Assembly: GCA_030684935.1 (NCBI GenBank)
Contig: JAUXXH010000021.1
Span: 1 to 36,973 of the forward strand
Reading direction: 5' to 3'
Length of the DNA: 36,973 nucleotides
From: Pseudolabrys sp.
Lineage (GTDB): Bacteria > Pseudomonadota > Alphaproteobacteria > Rhizobiales > Xanthobacteraceae
Shown here piece after piece: positions 1-8,299 of this stretch (positions are counted from its first letter, which is position 1; every line of letters begins with the position of its first letter). Below the pieces are notes generated by a model, which saw only the letters and a program-made list of their open reading frames with translations, was not told the DNA's origin and did not search any database. The position numbers and the translations under genes are program-made.

Positions 1-745
1 GGCCGTCCTGCACGGGACGCAAGCCCTGCGCCTGCAATTCGGCCTGGCCGCCCTTCTTGATGACGAAGGCGCATTGCCAATAATCGCCCCGGTTGATCAG
101 CACGACGATGCGCCCGGCGTCGAACACGCCCATCACGTCGCTCGGATCGCCGGGATCGCGCGGGATGTGGAACCACAGCACGTCCATCGGCGCGCCGAGA
201 TCTTGCACCGTCAGTCCGGCGCGCTGGCGCAAGATCGAGCCGCGTCCGTCGGCGGCGATGACGAGATCGGCGCGCAGTTGGATCTCGCCGTCTCGCGTCT
301 GCGCCTTGAGGCCGACGACGCGGCCGTCCTCCTCGATCAGGTCCGTCGCTTCGGCGCGCATCCGCAGATCGAACTGCGGATAGGCGCGGCCGGCGGCGGC
401 CAAGAAATCGAGAAAGTCCCACTGCGGCATGAAGGCGATGTAGGGCGCCGCCACCGGCAAATGGCGAAAATCGGCGATCTTGATCCGATCGGCGCCGACG
501 CGGCCGATCAGCTCATGGGCCTTCGGATGCGGCAGCGTGAGGAACGCCTCGAGCAGCCCAAGCTCCTTCATCAGCTCCAGCGTCGAAGGGTGGATCGTGT
601 CGCCGCGAAAATCGCGCAAGAAATCCGCGTGCTTCTCCAGCACGGTGACGGCGACGCCGGCGCGCGCCAGCAGGAAGCCGGCCATCATGCCGGCCGGGCC
701 GCCGCCGGCGATGCAGCAGGTGGTCTTGACCGGCGCCAGTGTCAT
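1..745 (-). CDS. FAD-dependent monooxygenase/oxidoreductase (C-terminus outside window)
   Basis: The first 248 residues of a flavoprotein of the aromatic hydroxylase (UbiH/PHBH-like) class. The N-terminus has the dinucleotide-binding motif CCIAGGGPAGMMAGFLLARA followed by an acidic end of strand 2 (TVLEKH), as expected for FAD ADP-ribose binding. Further on, FRGDTIHPSTLELM and the DG motif VIAADGRGSILR are typical of class A flavoprotein monooxygenases, which use NAD(P)H and O2 to hydroxylate a substrate. The substrate cannot be told. The start is the ATG at 743-745. The gene runs off the left edge, so the C-terminal substrate domain is not visible. It is divergent from the thioesterase at 852, with about 106 bp between them that must hold both promoters. 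The family call is firm; the exact reaction is unknown. Confidence 0.85.
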   Translation of the reverse strand, partial: MTLAPVKTTCCIAGGGPAGMMAGFLLARAGVAVTVLEKHADFLRDFRGDTIHPSTLELMKELGLLEAFLTLPHPKAHELIGRVGADRIKIADFRHLPVAAPYIAFMPQWDFLDFLAAAGRAYPQFDLRMRAEATDLIEEDGRVVGLKAQTRDGEIQLRADLVIAADGRGSILRQRAGLTVQDLGAPMDVLWFHIPRDPGDPSDVMGVFDAGRIVVLINRGDYWQCAFVIKKGGQAELQAQGLRPVQDG

Positions 746-851
746 CGCGGGCCTCCCCGTCATCCCGCTTCTGTCTAGCCAAAGGCGCTCCGCCGCGAAA
801 GCCCTTGCCGCGTTGCCGCCGTCCGGTTATCAGCGCCGAAAGAGGTGATCC

Positions 852-1307
852 GTGACCGAACAGACGTCCGCGCGTCCGCGCCAGCCGGTGCCGCAACTGG
901 CCGACTATCCGCACCGCGCCTCAGACATCATCCGCTTCGCCGATCTCGATGCGCAAGGCCACGTCAACAACGCGGTGTTCGCGACCTATTTCGAAACCGG
1001 ACGCGTCGCCATGTTCCGCGAACCGGACCTCGGCATCGGCGTGGCCGACGCCACCTTCGTGCTGGTGCGCCAGGAGATCGACTATCTTCGCGAGTTGCGC
1101 TGGCCGGGCGATGTCGTCATCGGCACCGCGCTGGAGAAAATGGGCCGCACGTCGTTCACGGTGGTGCAGACCATTTTCAACGGCGACGTCTGCGCCGCCG
1201 CCGGCCGCGCCACGCTGGTGATGATGGACACCACGACGCGCAAGGCGACGCCGCTGACCGCGCAGGCGATCGCCAAGCTGTCGCCGTGGATGTACCGCTG
1301 CGCCTGA
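852..1307 (+). CDS. Acyl-CoA thioesterase, hotdog-fold 4HBT family
   Basis: 151 residues, the usual length of a single hotdog-domain thioesterase. The motif RFADLDAQGHVNNAVFATYF (about residues 28-47) is the 4HBT/YbgC-type signature: the Asp before xxGHVNN is the catalytic or structural acid, and the helix that follows carries FE. These enzymes hydrolyse acyl-CoA thioesters in the cytoplasm as dimers or tetramers; the acyl chain cannot be read from sequence. The start is GTG at 852, chosen because an AGAGGTG ribosome-binding site lies at 841-847, four bases upstream. The overlapping frame with a start at 845 is a shadow. The next gene, a ferredoxin, is convergent with a gap of only 13 bp. Confidence 0.88.
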   Translation: MTEQTSARPRQPVPQLADYPHRASDIIRFADLDAQGHVNNAVFATYFETGRVAMFREPDLGIGVADATFVLVRQEIDYLRELRWPGDVVIGTALEKMGRTSFTVVQTIFNGDVCAAAGRATLVMMDTTTRKATPLTAQAIAKLSPWMYRCA

Positions 1308-1320
1308 CGCGGGCTCGCTC

Positions 1321-1641
1321 TTACGCCTGCTTGTCCGGGGTCGTCACCACCAGCCCGTCGAGCTCGTCGGTGATCTTGATCTGGCACGACAGCCGCGAGT
1401 TCGGCCGCACATCGTAGCCGAAGTCGAGCATGTCCTCTTCCATCGGCGACGGTTCGCCGGTCTTGGCGCGCCAGGCCTCGTCGACATAGACGTGGCAGGT
1501 GGCGCAGGCGCAGGCGCCGCCGCACTCCGCCTCGATGCCTGGAATGTTGTTGCGGATCGCGGCTTCCATCACGGTCGCGCCGGCTTCGGCGTCGACCGTG
1601 CGGGTCTCGCCGCTGGCATCGATGAAATTGATCTTCGGCAT
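1321..1641 (-). CDS. [2Fe-2S] ferredoxin, adrenodoxin type
   Basis: A 106-residue electron carrier. The four cluster ligands fit the vertebrate/adrenodoxin-type spacing: Cys40-x5-Cys46-x2-Cys49 and Cys86 (36 residues later). An additional Cys44 lies inside the loop, as often in alphaproteobacterial members. The acidic stretch EEDMLDF (about residues 69-75) is the usual interaction surface with a ferredoxin reductase or P450. No partner gene is adjacent, so its redox partners are unknown; roles in cytochrome P450 reduction or Fe-S assembly are known for the family. The ATG at 1639-1641 gives the expected MPKINFID start. No strong ribosome-binding site is visible. Confidence 0.92.
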   Translation of the reverse strand: MPKINFIDASGETRTVDAEAGATVMEAAIRNNIPGIEAECGGACACATCHVYVDEAWRAKTGEPSPMEEDMLDFGYDVRPNSRLSCQIKITDELDGLVVTTPDKQA

Positions 1642-1753
1642 GGCGTTGAATGGATCGCGCTGGATGGGGGAAAAATGACCGCGCCCGGAGCGGCGGGCGG
1701 CCTGTCTATATCGTCATTCCGCCGCGCGCGCTATCCCCGCCGAAAGCCGCGTC

Positions 1754-2113
1754 TCAGTCGCCCAGCCAGAGCATCTCGCCGATGCGTGCCCGCGCCTCGT
1801 CGACGGCTTCGGCCAGCTGGTCGAGCGCCGACGCACCGGCTTCCACCGCGACGCAGGCCTGCGCCACGCGATGCGCGCCGATGTTGAGCGCCGAGCCCTT
1901 GAGCGTATGCACCAGGGCGCCGATCTCGCCGGGGGCGGTGGCGCGCATCCGCGCGATCAGCACGCCGGCCTGCCGGTCGAACAGTTGCAGCACCTCGCGC
2001 TCGAGGCTGCGGTCGCCAAACGTCATCCGGGCCAGATGGGCGCCGTCGATGGCCGTCGCCGGCCCCGCTGCCCAATCCGGCGCCGGATCGGACATCGTCA
2101 TTGCGGACTGCAT
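1754..2113 (-). CDS. Hpt-domain phosphotransfer protein
   Basis: A 119-residue stand-alone histidine phosphotransfer protein. The motif HTLKGSALNIGA (His69 as the phosphorylatable residue) is the Hpt hallmark, and the rest is predicted all-helical with FDRQAGVLIARM forming the helix before it. Such proteins shuttle phosphate between hybrid histidine kinases and response regulators in the cytoplasm. The cognate partners are not in this window. Two starts are possible: the ATG at 2111-2113, with AAGG and GGGAAGGG just upstream, and an internal ATG six codons later (MSDPAPDW). I took the longer. It is divergent from the large coiled-coil gene and shares with it the 440-bp intergenic region that holds a CtrA-type box, so CtrA control of either gene is possible. 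Confidence 0.85.
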   Translation of the reverse strand: MQSAMTMSDPAPDWAAGPATAIDGAHLARMTFGDRSLEREVLQLFDRQAGVLIARMRATAPGEIGALVHTLKGSALNIGAHRVAQACVAVEAGASALDQLAEAVDEARARIGEMLWLGD

Positions 2114-2553
2114 TGCCTTGCTTCCCTTCCCGAACCTTGCCGGGCGTGTTGTTGCCCGGCGAGTTTGGCTTTGCCGGGGCCAAATCCGGGTAAATGCGCG
2201 GTGGTTTTCCGCGGGTCATGCAGGCGATATTGGTCAATGGTTAAGATGCCCGTAACGGCGCGCGGTCGGTGGTATGGCAGCACCCGGAACCCAAGCCATC
2301 CGGCTCGTTTCCAGAATCCCCGACGGACCGCGCTTTATTAAGGTTAACAGAGAGTTAACGATGATCGGAAAGTCCGGCCCGATGCGGTTTCTTTCGCATT
2401 GGTCAGACGATAAGATTAACGGCGGGCGAGTTGTGCGCGTACCGGCGATCCGTGGCATGGATGGCGATGGTATCCGGGCCGGACGTCACAGTTCCGCCCG
2501 GGCCCCGAAGCGGTCGAGACGGTCGTATCAGTATCAGTGAGGCGTCGAAGCGA
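2114..2553. other. 440-bp divergent intergenic region (Hpt / GPR-like gene)
   Basis: No convincing coding sequence is present. Several small frames exist, including one of 88 codons at 2274-2540, but they have no ribosome-binding site or recognisable protein sequence. The middle is locally AT-rich (about 2330-2420) and contains a perfect CtrA-type site. An additional isolated TTAAC half-site lies near 2416-2420. A long 5' leader or regulatory region for the gene at 2554 is the simplest reading. Confidence 0.6.
2344..2359 (+). promoter_or_regulatory. CtrA binding site (perfect consensus)
   Basis: TTAA-N7-TTAAC, exactly the alphaproteobacterial CtrA consensus: TTAA at 2344-2347, seven bases, TTAAC at 2355-2359. 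The site also forms an imperfect palindrome, GTTAAC-AGAGA-GTTAAC. It is 195 bp before the ATG of the coiled-coil gene and 231 bp before the Hpt gene, in the only AT-rich patch of the intergenic region. CtrA is the cell-cycle master regulator in this class. That it binds here is inferred from sequence only. Confidence 0.65.
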
Positions 2554-5500
2554 ATGGCGAATATCCCGCAGAAGTCCAAGGATCCGACCGAAGACGCCCT
2601 CGCCGCCATCCATGAGGCGCTCAACCTCCGTCCGGGCGAAGCTCCCGATGCCGCCGCCGCGCCGGATGCCGACAAGACCGCGAACACCGCCGACCTGTTT
2701 CATGACGAGCCGCGGCAGCCGCATTGGGAAGCCGACGACGCGCCGCCGCTGCAGGCCGCCAATGACGACCGCGCCAATATCGGCCAGATCCTGCAGACGC
2801 TCCGCCGCCGGCCCTCGCGCACGCCCTATATGGTGGCCACGCTCGCCACCATCGGCTGGATCGCCGGCCTTTTCGGTACCGCCTTTTTGTTCCGCGAGCC
2901 GTTGCAGGCCCTCATCGCCACGCCGAATACCGGGCTAGCCGTCATCGCCGCGATGGGCGCGGCGCTCGCCATGCCGGTCATCTTCTTCTACGTGCTGGCG
3001 CACATGTTCAGCCGCGCCCAGGACATGCGCGTGGTCGCCGAGTCGATGGCAGAAGTCGCAATGCGTCTGGCGCAACCGGAAACCGCCGCCCGCGAGTCGA
3101 TCGTCAGCGTCGGCCAGGCGGTGCGCCGCGAGGTCGCGGCGATGGGCGACGGCGTCGAGCGCGCGCTGGCGCGCGCCGCCGAACTGGAAGCGCTGGTGCA
3201 CAACGAGGTGTCGGCGCTGGAGCGCGCCTACAACGACAACGAAGTGCGCATCCGCGAACTGCTCAGCGAACTGTCCAACCAGCGCGAGACGCTGGTGGCG
3301 CAGGCCGATCAGGTGCGCAACGCCATTGCCAGCGTGCATCTCGATCTCGCCCACGACATCACCTCGGTCGGCGATCTGGTCTCCGACAAGGTCAACGAGG
3401 TGGCGCAGCGTGTCACCCGCTCGCTCACCGAAAAGGGCGAACACATCACGCTGGCGCTGGGACACGCCGGCGACTCCATGATCGACGCGCTCAGCGAGCG
3501 CGGCTCGACGCTGCTCGACCGGCTCGAGACCACCAGCGACCAGGCCACGACCGCGATCGCCTCGGCCAGCGAGCGGCTGACCACCAGCCTCGCCTTCAAG
3601 ACCGACCACATTCACGACGAGTTCGCCGACATCGCCGCGCGTCTGCAGCAGATGATGGCGACCCGGCTCGACAGCGTCGCCCAGGGCTTCGCGGCGAAGG
3701 CGGCGGCCACCATCGACCAGATGGCAACCCGCTCGCAGGGCTTCACCGAGGCGATGGCGCAGACCAGCGCCAACATCGCCGACACCGTGGCCGCCCGCGG
3801 CGACGAAGTCGTCGCGCGCATGGAGCAGACCGGCGCCCGCGTCACCGACAGCATCACCAGCCGCAGCAACGACGTCGCCGAAAACTTCCGCGACAATGCC
3901 GAGGCGCTGTCGCAGATGCTCGGCAGCCGCGGCGACGAGGTCAAGGCGATGCTGGCGGCGCGCCTGCAGGCCTTCGAGGACATGTTCAACCACGGCGGCA
4001 CCGCGCTGTCGGAGAAGATCGCCCGCGATTCGACCACGCTCGGCAGCCTGATCACCCGCCAGATCACCGAATTCGACCACACCGTGAAGACCTATGGCGG
4101 CGAACTCATCGAGCGGCTCGGCCAGCGCACCAATGATGTCTCGGAGGCCATGCGCAGCTATCTCGACAGTTTCGACGCCCGCGTCACCGGCCGCTCCACC
4201 GAGCTGAATGAGACCCTGGATACCCGCCTCGCGAAGTTCGAGGAGAAGCTCGGCGCCAATGTCGCCAGCCTCGCCCGCACGCTCGAGGACGGCAGCAAGG
4301 ACGTGGTCGCCGTCATCGACAAGCGCATCGCCGACACCGCCAACGTCATCAATGTCCGCGGCACCGAAGTCACCGTCGCGCTCGCCGCCAAGATGGTCGA
4401 GATCGACAGCCGCATCGGCGCCGTCGCCGAGGCGATCAATACGCGCGGCAGCGAAGTGTCGGCTTTGATCGGCAGCAAGATGGGCGAGATCGACCAGACG
4501 CTCGGCGCGCGCGCGCTCGAGGTCGCCAATACGCTCGACAGTCGCATCACCCGCTTCGAGGACCTGCTGGTCGGCCGCGCCGAAGCCGTCACCAGCCAGA
4601 TCGAGAGCCGCACCAAGGCCGCGGCCGACTCGCTGCATGTGCGCATGGAGGAGCTCAACGCCTCGATCACCACCAACTCGGCCGAGGCCGAGCGGTCGCT
4701 CGGCGCCCTCACCGCCTCCACCGCCGCCTCGATCCGCAGCAGCGCCGGCGAGGCCGAGCAGACCTTGCTCGGCGTCAGCGATCTGGTCGCGCGCCGCTTC
4801 ATCGGCAAGGCCGAAGAGATCACCAGCGCGGTCAGCGCGCGCACCCAGGAACTGGAGACCGTGCTGTCCGACAAGAGCGGCAGCGTGCTCGCGGCCCTCA
4901 GCGAAAAGGGCCAGCAGTTCGCCACCGACATCACCTCCGCCACCGACCAGGCGATGGCGACCATCGAGGAAAAGGGCTTCGCCCTCACCCGCGCCATGGT
5001 CGAGAACTCCGGCGAGATCGCCCGCATGATCTCCAGCGCCGGCGAAAACGCCACCGGCGCCGTCACCCGCACCCTGACCGAACTGAACGACAGTGCGCAG
5101 AAGGCGATCGCCATCTCGCGCGACATCTCGACCTCGACCGTCACCGAGATGCTCGAAACCCACAACATGCTGCGCTCCGACACCACCTCGCTGTTCGAGC
5201 GCCTGCGCGAAGCCAACCTGATGCTGCAGGAGGTGCTGTCCGGCTCGCACGAGAACATGAGCGCGCTGGAAAACACGCTGATGCTGCGCGTGTCGGAATT
5301 CGTCACCGCCATGAACGAGGTCAACGCCCAGACCGGCGACGCCACCGACCGCGTCGAGACGAACATCACCAATTTCCGCGAGATCACCGCCCACGTCATC
5401 ACCGATCTCGGCCAGCTGGCGATCCAGTTCGACTCGCATGGCCGCGAACTGGCGAAGGCGGCGGCGCTGGTCGACACCAGCAACCAGCGCACCGAGGACA

Positions 5501-7230
5501 CCGTCAACGAACGCCGCGTCCAGCTCGACTCCCTGGTCGCCACCCTCGACATCCGCACCGAGGATCTGGAGCAGCGGCTCAAGCGCTTCTCCAGCCTGCT
5601 CGACGAGTCGCTCGACGCCGCCTCCAACCGCGCCCGCGACGTCGCGCGCGTGGTGTCGGAGTCGAGCGCCGAGGGCACCCGCGCCATCAACGCGCAATAC
5701 GACCGCGTTCGCGACCACGCCGAGGAAGTCGCCCGCGTGGTGGCCGAACAGAGCGCCGAGGGCGTCCGCGCCATCAGCGAGCAGCAGGACCGCGTCCGCC
5801 AGCACGCCGAGGAGCTGGCGCGCGCCATCGCCGAACAGACCGCCGAGGGCGCCCGCGCCATCAGCGAACAGCACGACCGCGTCCGCGAACATGCCGAGGA
5901 TCTGGCCCGCGTCGTCGCCGAACAGACCGCCGAGGGCACCCGCGCCATCAGCGAGCAATACGAGCGCGTGCGCGAGCACGCCGAGGATGTCGTGCGCACG
6001 ATGTCGGAAGGCAGCATCGAAAGCGCGCGCGCCATCAGCGAGCAGTACGAACGCGTCCGCCAGCAGGCCGAGGACGAGCGCCGCCGCGCCGCCGCGGCGA
6101 TGCGCCAGGTCTACGAACAGACCGCCGGTGACACCCAGGCGCTGTTCGCCGACGCCAACGAGCGCTTCGCCGAGACGGTGCGCGAAATGAAGCAGATGGC
6201 GCAGGAAATGCAGCGCGAACTGGAAACCACCCGCGTGCAGACGCAGCGCGAGCTGGAAGCCATGCGCGGCCAGATGCAGCGCGAGCTGGAGGCCACCCGC
6301 GGCGAGTTGCGCCGTGGCGTGTTCGACCTGCCGCAGGAAACCTCCGAGAGCGCCGCGCAGATGCGCCGCGTCATCGTCGACCAGATCGAGGCGCTGGCCG
6401 AGTTGAACCGCATCGTCGCCCGCCACGGCCGCAATCTCGACGCGGTCGAGCCGGTGCGCCGCGGCCGCGAGGAGCCGGCGCTGGCCATCACCGGCGGCCG
6501 CAACAGCGACGCCCCGCCGCCGCCCCCGGTCGCGGCGATGCCGCCGCGCAACGACTTCACGACCCGCACCGAACTGCCGCCGCCGGCGCGCCCGGCGCCG
6601 CGTCCGCCGCTCGGCAACAACGACATCGGCAACTTCGCCCCGGCCGCGCGGCGCACCGAGGCACCGCCGCTGACGCCGGCGACACCGCCCGCTCCGCAGC
6701 CGGCCTCGGCCGCCGGCCGCGGCTGGCTGACCGACCTCCTGAACCGCGCCTCGCGCGAGGAAAGCGAGCCGGTCCGTGAATTCCCGCGCGAGGCACAGCG
6801 CGACCCGGTGCGCGAGACGCTGCGCGATCTCGGCCGCGACAATGGCCGCGAGCAGCCGCGCGCGGCGGAAGAACGCACCGCCCGGCACTCGATCGAGTCG
6901 CTCGACAGTCTGTCGGTCGATATCGCCCGCATGATCGACCACGACGCCGCCGCCGATCTGTGGGACCGCTACAAGCGCGGCGAACGCAACGTCTTCACCC
7001 GCCGGCTCTACACGTTGCAGGGCCAGCAGGCGTTCGACGAGATCCGCAAGAAGTATCGCGGCGATCGCGAGTTCAAGCAGACGGTCGACCGCTACATCGG
7101 CGAGTTCGAACGGCTGCTGGAAGAAGTCTCGCGCGACGACCGCAGCCAGGTGGTGGCGCGCACGTATCTCACGTCGGAAACCGGCAAGGTCTACACCATG
7201 CTGGGCCACGCCGCCGGACGGTTCGATTGA
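2554..7230 (+). CDS. Giant membrane-anchored coiled-coil protein, candidate growth-pole-ring (GPR/RgsE-like) protein
   Basis: 1558 residues. The first ~90 residues are cytoplasmic and acidic. Two membrane helices follow (about 92-113 and 126-150), and then more than 1200 residues of almost uninterrupted amphipathic helix rich in Ala, Glu, Arg, Thr and Ser, resembling apolipoprotein A1/A4/E repeats. There is a run of five 29-residue repeats at 1031-1175, a Pro-rich linker (about 1310-1400) and a conserved-looking globular C-terminus (about 1446-1558, ending GKVYTMLGHAAGRFD). This architecture matches GPR of Agrobacterium and RgsE of Sinorhizobium, which form a ring at the growing pole and are needed for unipolar growth; those are larger, about 2000 residues. 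The start is the ATG at 2554 (MANIPQKSK), with GTGAGG upstream, rather than the longer frame from 2431. The homology is inferred from architecture, not alignment. Confidence 0.72.
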   Translation: MANIPQKSKDPTEDALAAIHEALNLRPGEAPDAAAAPDADKTANTADLFHDEPRQPHWEADDAPPLQAANDDRANIGQILQTLRRRPSRTPYMVATLATIGWIAGLFGTAFLFREPLQALIATPNTGLAVIAAMGAALAMPVIFFYVLAHMFSRAQDMRVVAESMAEVAMRLAQPETAARESIVSVGQAVRREVAAMGDGVERALARAAELEALVHNEVSALERAYNDNEVRIRELLSELSNQRETLVAQADQVRNAIASVHLDLAHDITSVGDLVSDKVNEVAQRVTRSLTEKGEHITLALGHAGDSMIDALSERGSTLLDRLETTSDQATTAIASASERLTTSLAFKTDHIHDEFADIAARLQQMMATRLDSVAQGFAAKAAATIDQMATRSQGFTEAMAQTSANIADTVAARGDEVVARMEQTGARVTDSITSRSNDVAENFRDNAEALSQMLGSRGDEVKAMLAARLQAFEDMFNHGGTALSEKIARDSTTLGSLITRQITEFDHTVKTYGGELIERLGQRTNDVSEAMRSYLDSFDARVTGRSTELNETLDTRLAKFEEKLGANVASLARTLEDGSKDVVAVIDKRIADTANVINVRGTEVTVALAAKMVEIDSRIGAVAEAINTRGSEVSALIGSKMGEIDQTLGARALEVANTLDSRITRFEDLLVGRAEAVTSQIESRTKAAADSLHVRMEELNASITTNSAEAERSLGALTASTAASIRSSAGEAEQTLLGVSDLVARRFIGKAEEITSAVSARTQELETVLSDKSGSVLAALSEKGQQFATDITSATDQAMATIEEKGFALTRAMVENSGEIARMISSAGENATGAVTRTLTELNDSAQKAIAISRDISTSTVTEMLETHNMLRSDTTSLFERLREANLMLQEVLSGSHENMSALENTLMLRVSEFVTAMNEVNAQTGDATDRVETNITNFREITAHVITDLGQLAIQFDSHGRELAKAAALVDTSNQRTEDTVNERRVQLDSLVATLDIRTEDLEQRLKRFSSLLDESLDAASNRARDVARVVSESSAEGTRAINAQYDRVRDHAEEVARVVAEQSAEGVRAISEQQDRVRQHAEELARAIAEQTAEGARAISEQHDRVREHAEDLARVVAEQTAEGTRAISEQYERVREHAEDVVRTMSEGSIESARAISEQYERVRQQAEDERRRAAAAMRQVYEQTAGDTQALFADANERFAETVREMKQMAQEMQRELETTRVQTQRELEAMRGQMQRELEATRGELRRGVFDLPQETSESAAQMRRVIVDQIEALAELNRIVARHGRNLDAVEPVRRGREEPALAITGGRNSDAPPPPPVAAMPPRNDFTTRTELPPPARPAPRPPLGNNDIGNFAPAARRTEAPPLTPATPPAPQPASAAGRGWLTDLLNRASREESEPVREFPREAQRDPVRETLRDLGRDNGREQPRAAEERTARHSIESLDSLSVDIARMIDHDAAADLWDRYKRGERNVFTRRLYTLQGQQAFDEIRKKYRGDREFKQTVDRYIGEFERLLEEVSRDDRSQVVARTYLTSETGKVYTMLGHAAGRFD
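5644..6078 (+). repeat. Five tandem 87-bp (29-residue) repeats inside the coiled-coil gene
   Basis: Residues 1031-1175 of the large coiled-coil protein consist of five head-to-tail 29-residue units with the pattern ARVVAEQ-AEG-RAISEQ-DRVR-HAEE. Units 2 to 4 are the most alike and unit 5 is the most diverged. At DNA level, each 87-bp unit shares long identical blocks such as GCCATCAGCGAGCA. The period of 29 (not 7 or 11) suggests expansion by duplication of a helical segment. Copy number could vary between strains. Confidence 0.85.
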
Positions 7231-7414
7231 GCGGTGCTTGCCCCGGACGCGGTGCAGCACGCAGTGCTGCGCCGCAGAGCCGGGGCCGTTCCAACGTCTG
7301 AATTTGGAAAGGTCCCGGTTCAGCAGCGCAGCGTGCACACTGCACTGCGCCCGGGACACCAAAAAACCCCGCACCGTGGGGGTGAACTGACGGGCCGTAA
7401 AGGCACCCCACCCC

Positions 7415-7454
7415 GCGCACCTTCGGTGCGCGACCCTCCCCCTGCAGGGGAGGG
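7415..7454. terminator. Paired hairpins between convergent genes (repeat element, possible terminator)
   Basis: Two perfect hairpins: GCGCAC-CTTCG-GTGCGC (7415-7431) and CCCTCCCC-CTGCA-GGGGAGGG (7434-7454). They sit between the stop of the coiled-coil gene and the stop of the convergent lipoprotein gene. No T-run follows, so a classical intrinsic terminator is not proven. The second stem is the same CCCTCCCC type found in the larger palindrome at 28385-28486. Confidence 0.5.
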
Positions 7455-7465
7455 TAAAGGGCCGC

Positions 7466-8098
7466 CTACACCACGCCGGCGGCCCACAGCACGATCTGCC
7501 GTGCCGCCTTGACGAAGGCCTCGTTAATCGCCTGCACCGCAGGCGCGCCTTGCGTCGACGGCGCCGGCACCACCACGCGGAACACCCGCGCCGCCATGAT
7601 GCGGCCGGTGCGCTCGCGCACGATCTTGGCGGCGATCTCGACCACCGCTGTGTTGTCGGCCACCGAAATCTCGAAGGCGCGGATGTCGGTGATCAACGCG
7701 AAGTCATTGCTCAGCTTGTCGACCGGGCGGCCGACCGCGCGCAGCCGGCTGGCGTTCTCGAAGGATTGCAGAATGCGCGCCTGCACCAGCCGCGGCAGGC
7801 GGTCCTGCCATTGCGCGCCGCCGAGTTGGGCGGCCTCGCCCGGCGCGGGGCGCACCACGATCTTTTCGCTGTCATACGCCGCGAGCGTCGCCGGCTCGGC
7901 AATCACCAACTGGCCGCGCGCGGACACGGACCGCCGCGGAAAATCGCTGGCGGCGGCGAGATCATAGGCGGCGGGGGGCGCCGAACTCAGAAGGCCGCCC
8001 AGACCGCCAGAGCAGCCGGCCAGCGCGAACGCCAAAGCGAACACGCAGGCGGGAACTCTCGCCCGGGAACAAAGCCCAAAAAACATCACGCGCACCAA
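7466..8098 (-). CDS. ABC-type transport auxiliary lipoprotein of the Mla operon
   Basis: 210 residues. A short basic N-terminus, a hydrophobic stretch and the lipobox ALAGC with Cys29 mark it as a lipoprotein exported and acylated at the envelope. The body resembles the ABC_trans_aux/DUF330 (PqiC-like) family that accompanies MCE transporters, for example AYDLAAASDFPRR and VVRPAPGEAAQLGGAQWQDRLPRLVQARILQSFE (quoted only in part for the family feel). It is the last gene of the minus-strand mlaE-mlaF-mlaD set, 201 bp after mlaD. It probably helps move lipid between the inner-membrane complex and the outer membrane. An internal ATG four codons in (8086) is an alternative start. The family call rests on lipobox, length and context. 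Confidence 0.8.
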   Translation of the reverse strand: MVRVMFFGLCSRARVPACVFALAFALAGCSGGLGGLLSSAPPAAYDLAAASDFPRRSVSARGQLVIAEPATLAAYDSEKIVVRPAPGEAAQLGGAQWQDRLPRLVQARILQSFENASRLRAVGRPVDKLSNDFALITDIRAFEISVADNTAVVEIAAKIVRERTGRIMAARVFRVVVPAPSTQGAPAVQAINEAFVKAARQIVLWAAGVV

Positions 8099-8299
8099 CC
8101 CCCTGCAGACTCAGCGACGACCGCATCATTGCGCCCCATTCTAGGGCACGACGGCAGGCAAGCCACAGGCAAATAGTCCAAGTTTCCTGGGGATTGTCCG
8201 AAAATGTTGCTGCAAAAGCATATATTTCGAGCGCGCCGCGTCGTCACACCAACGGGCCACAGCGCAACGGGTTCCGCCGCGCACCGCGGCGGTAACCGC

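Noticed and set aside
2274..2540. 88-codon frame in the region upstream of the coiled-coil gene
   Set aside because: No ribosome-binding site or family likeness, and it contains the CtrA box. Treated as regulatory DNA.
2935..7374. A 1479-codon open frame antisense to the coiled-coil gene
   Set aside because: The sequence is a mirror of the coiled-coil gene, made of low-complexity Leu, Gly, Asp and Ala, with no start signals. Strong third-position G/C bias on the sense strand keeps the opposite frame open.
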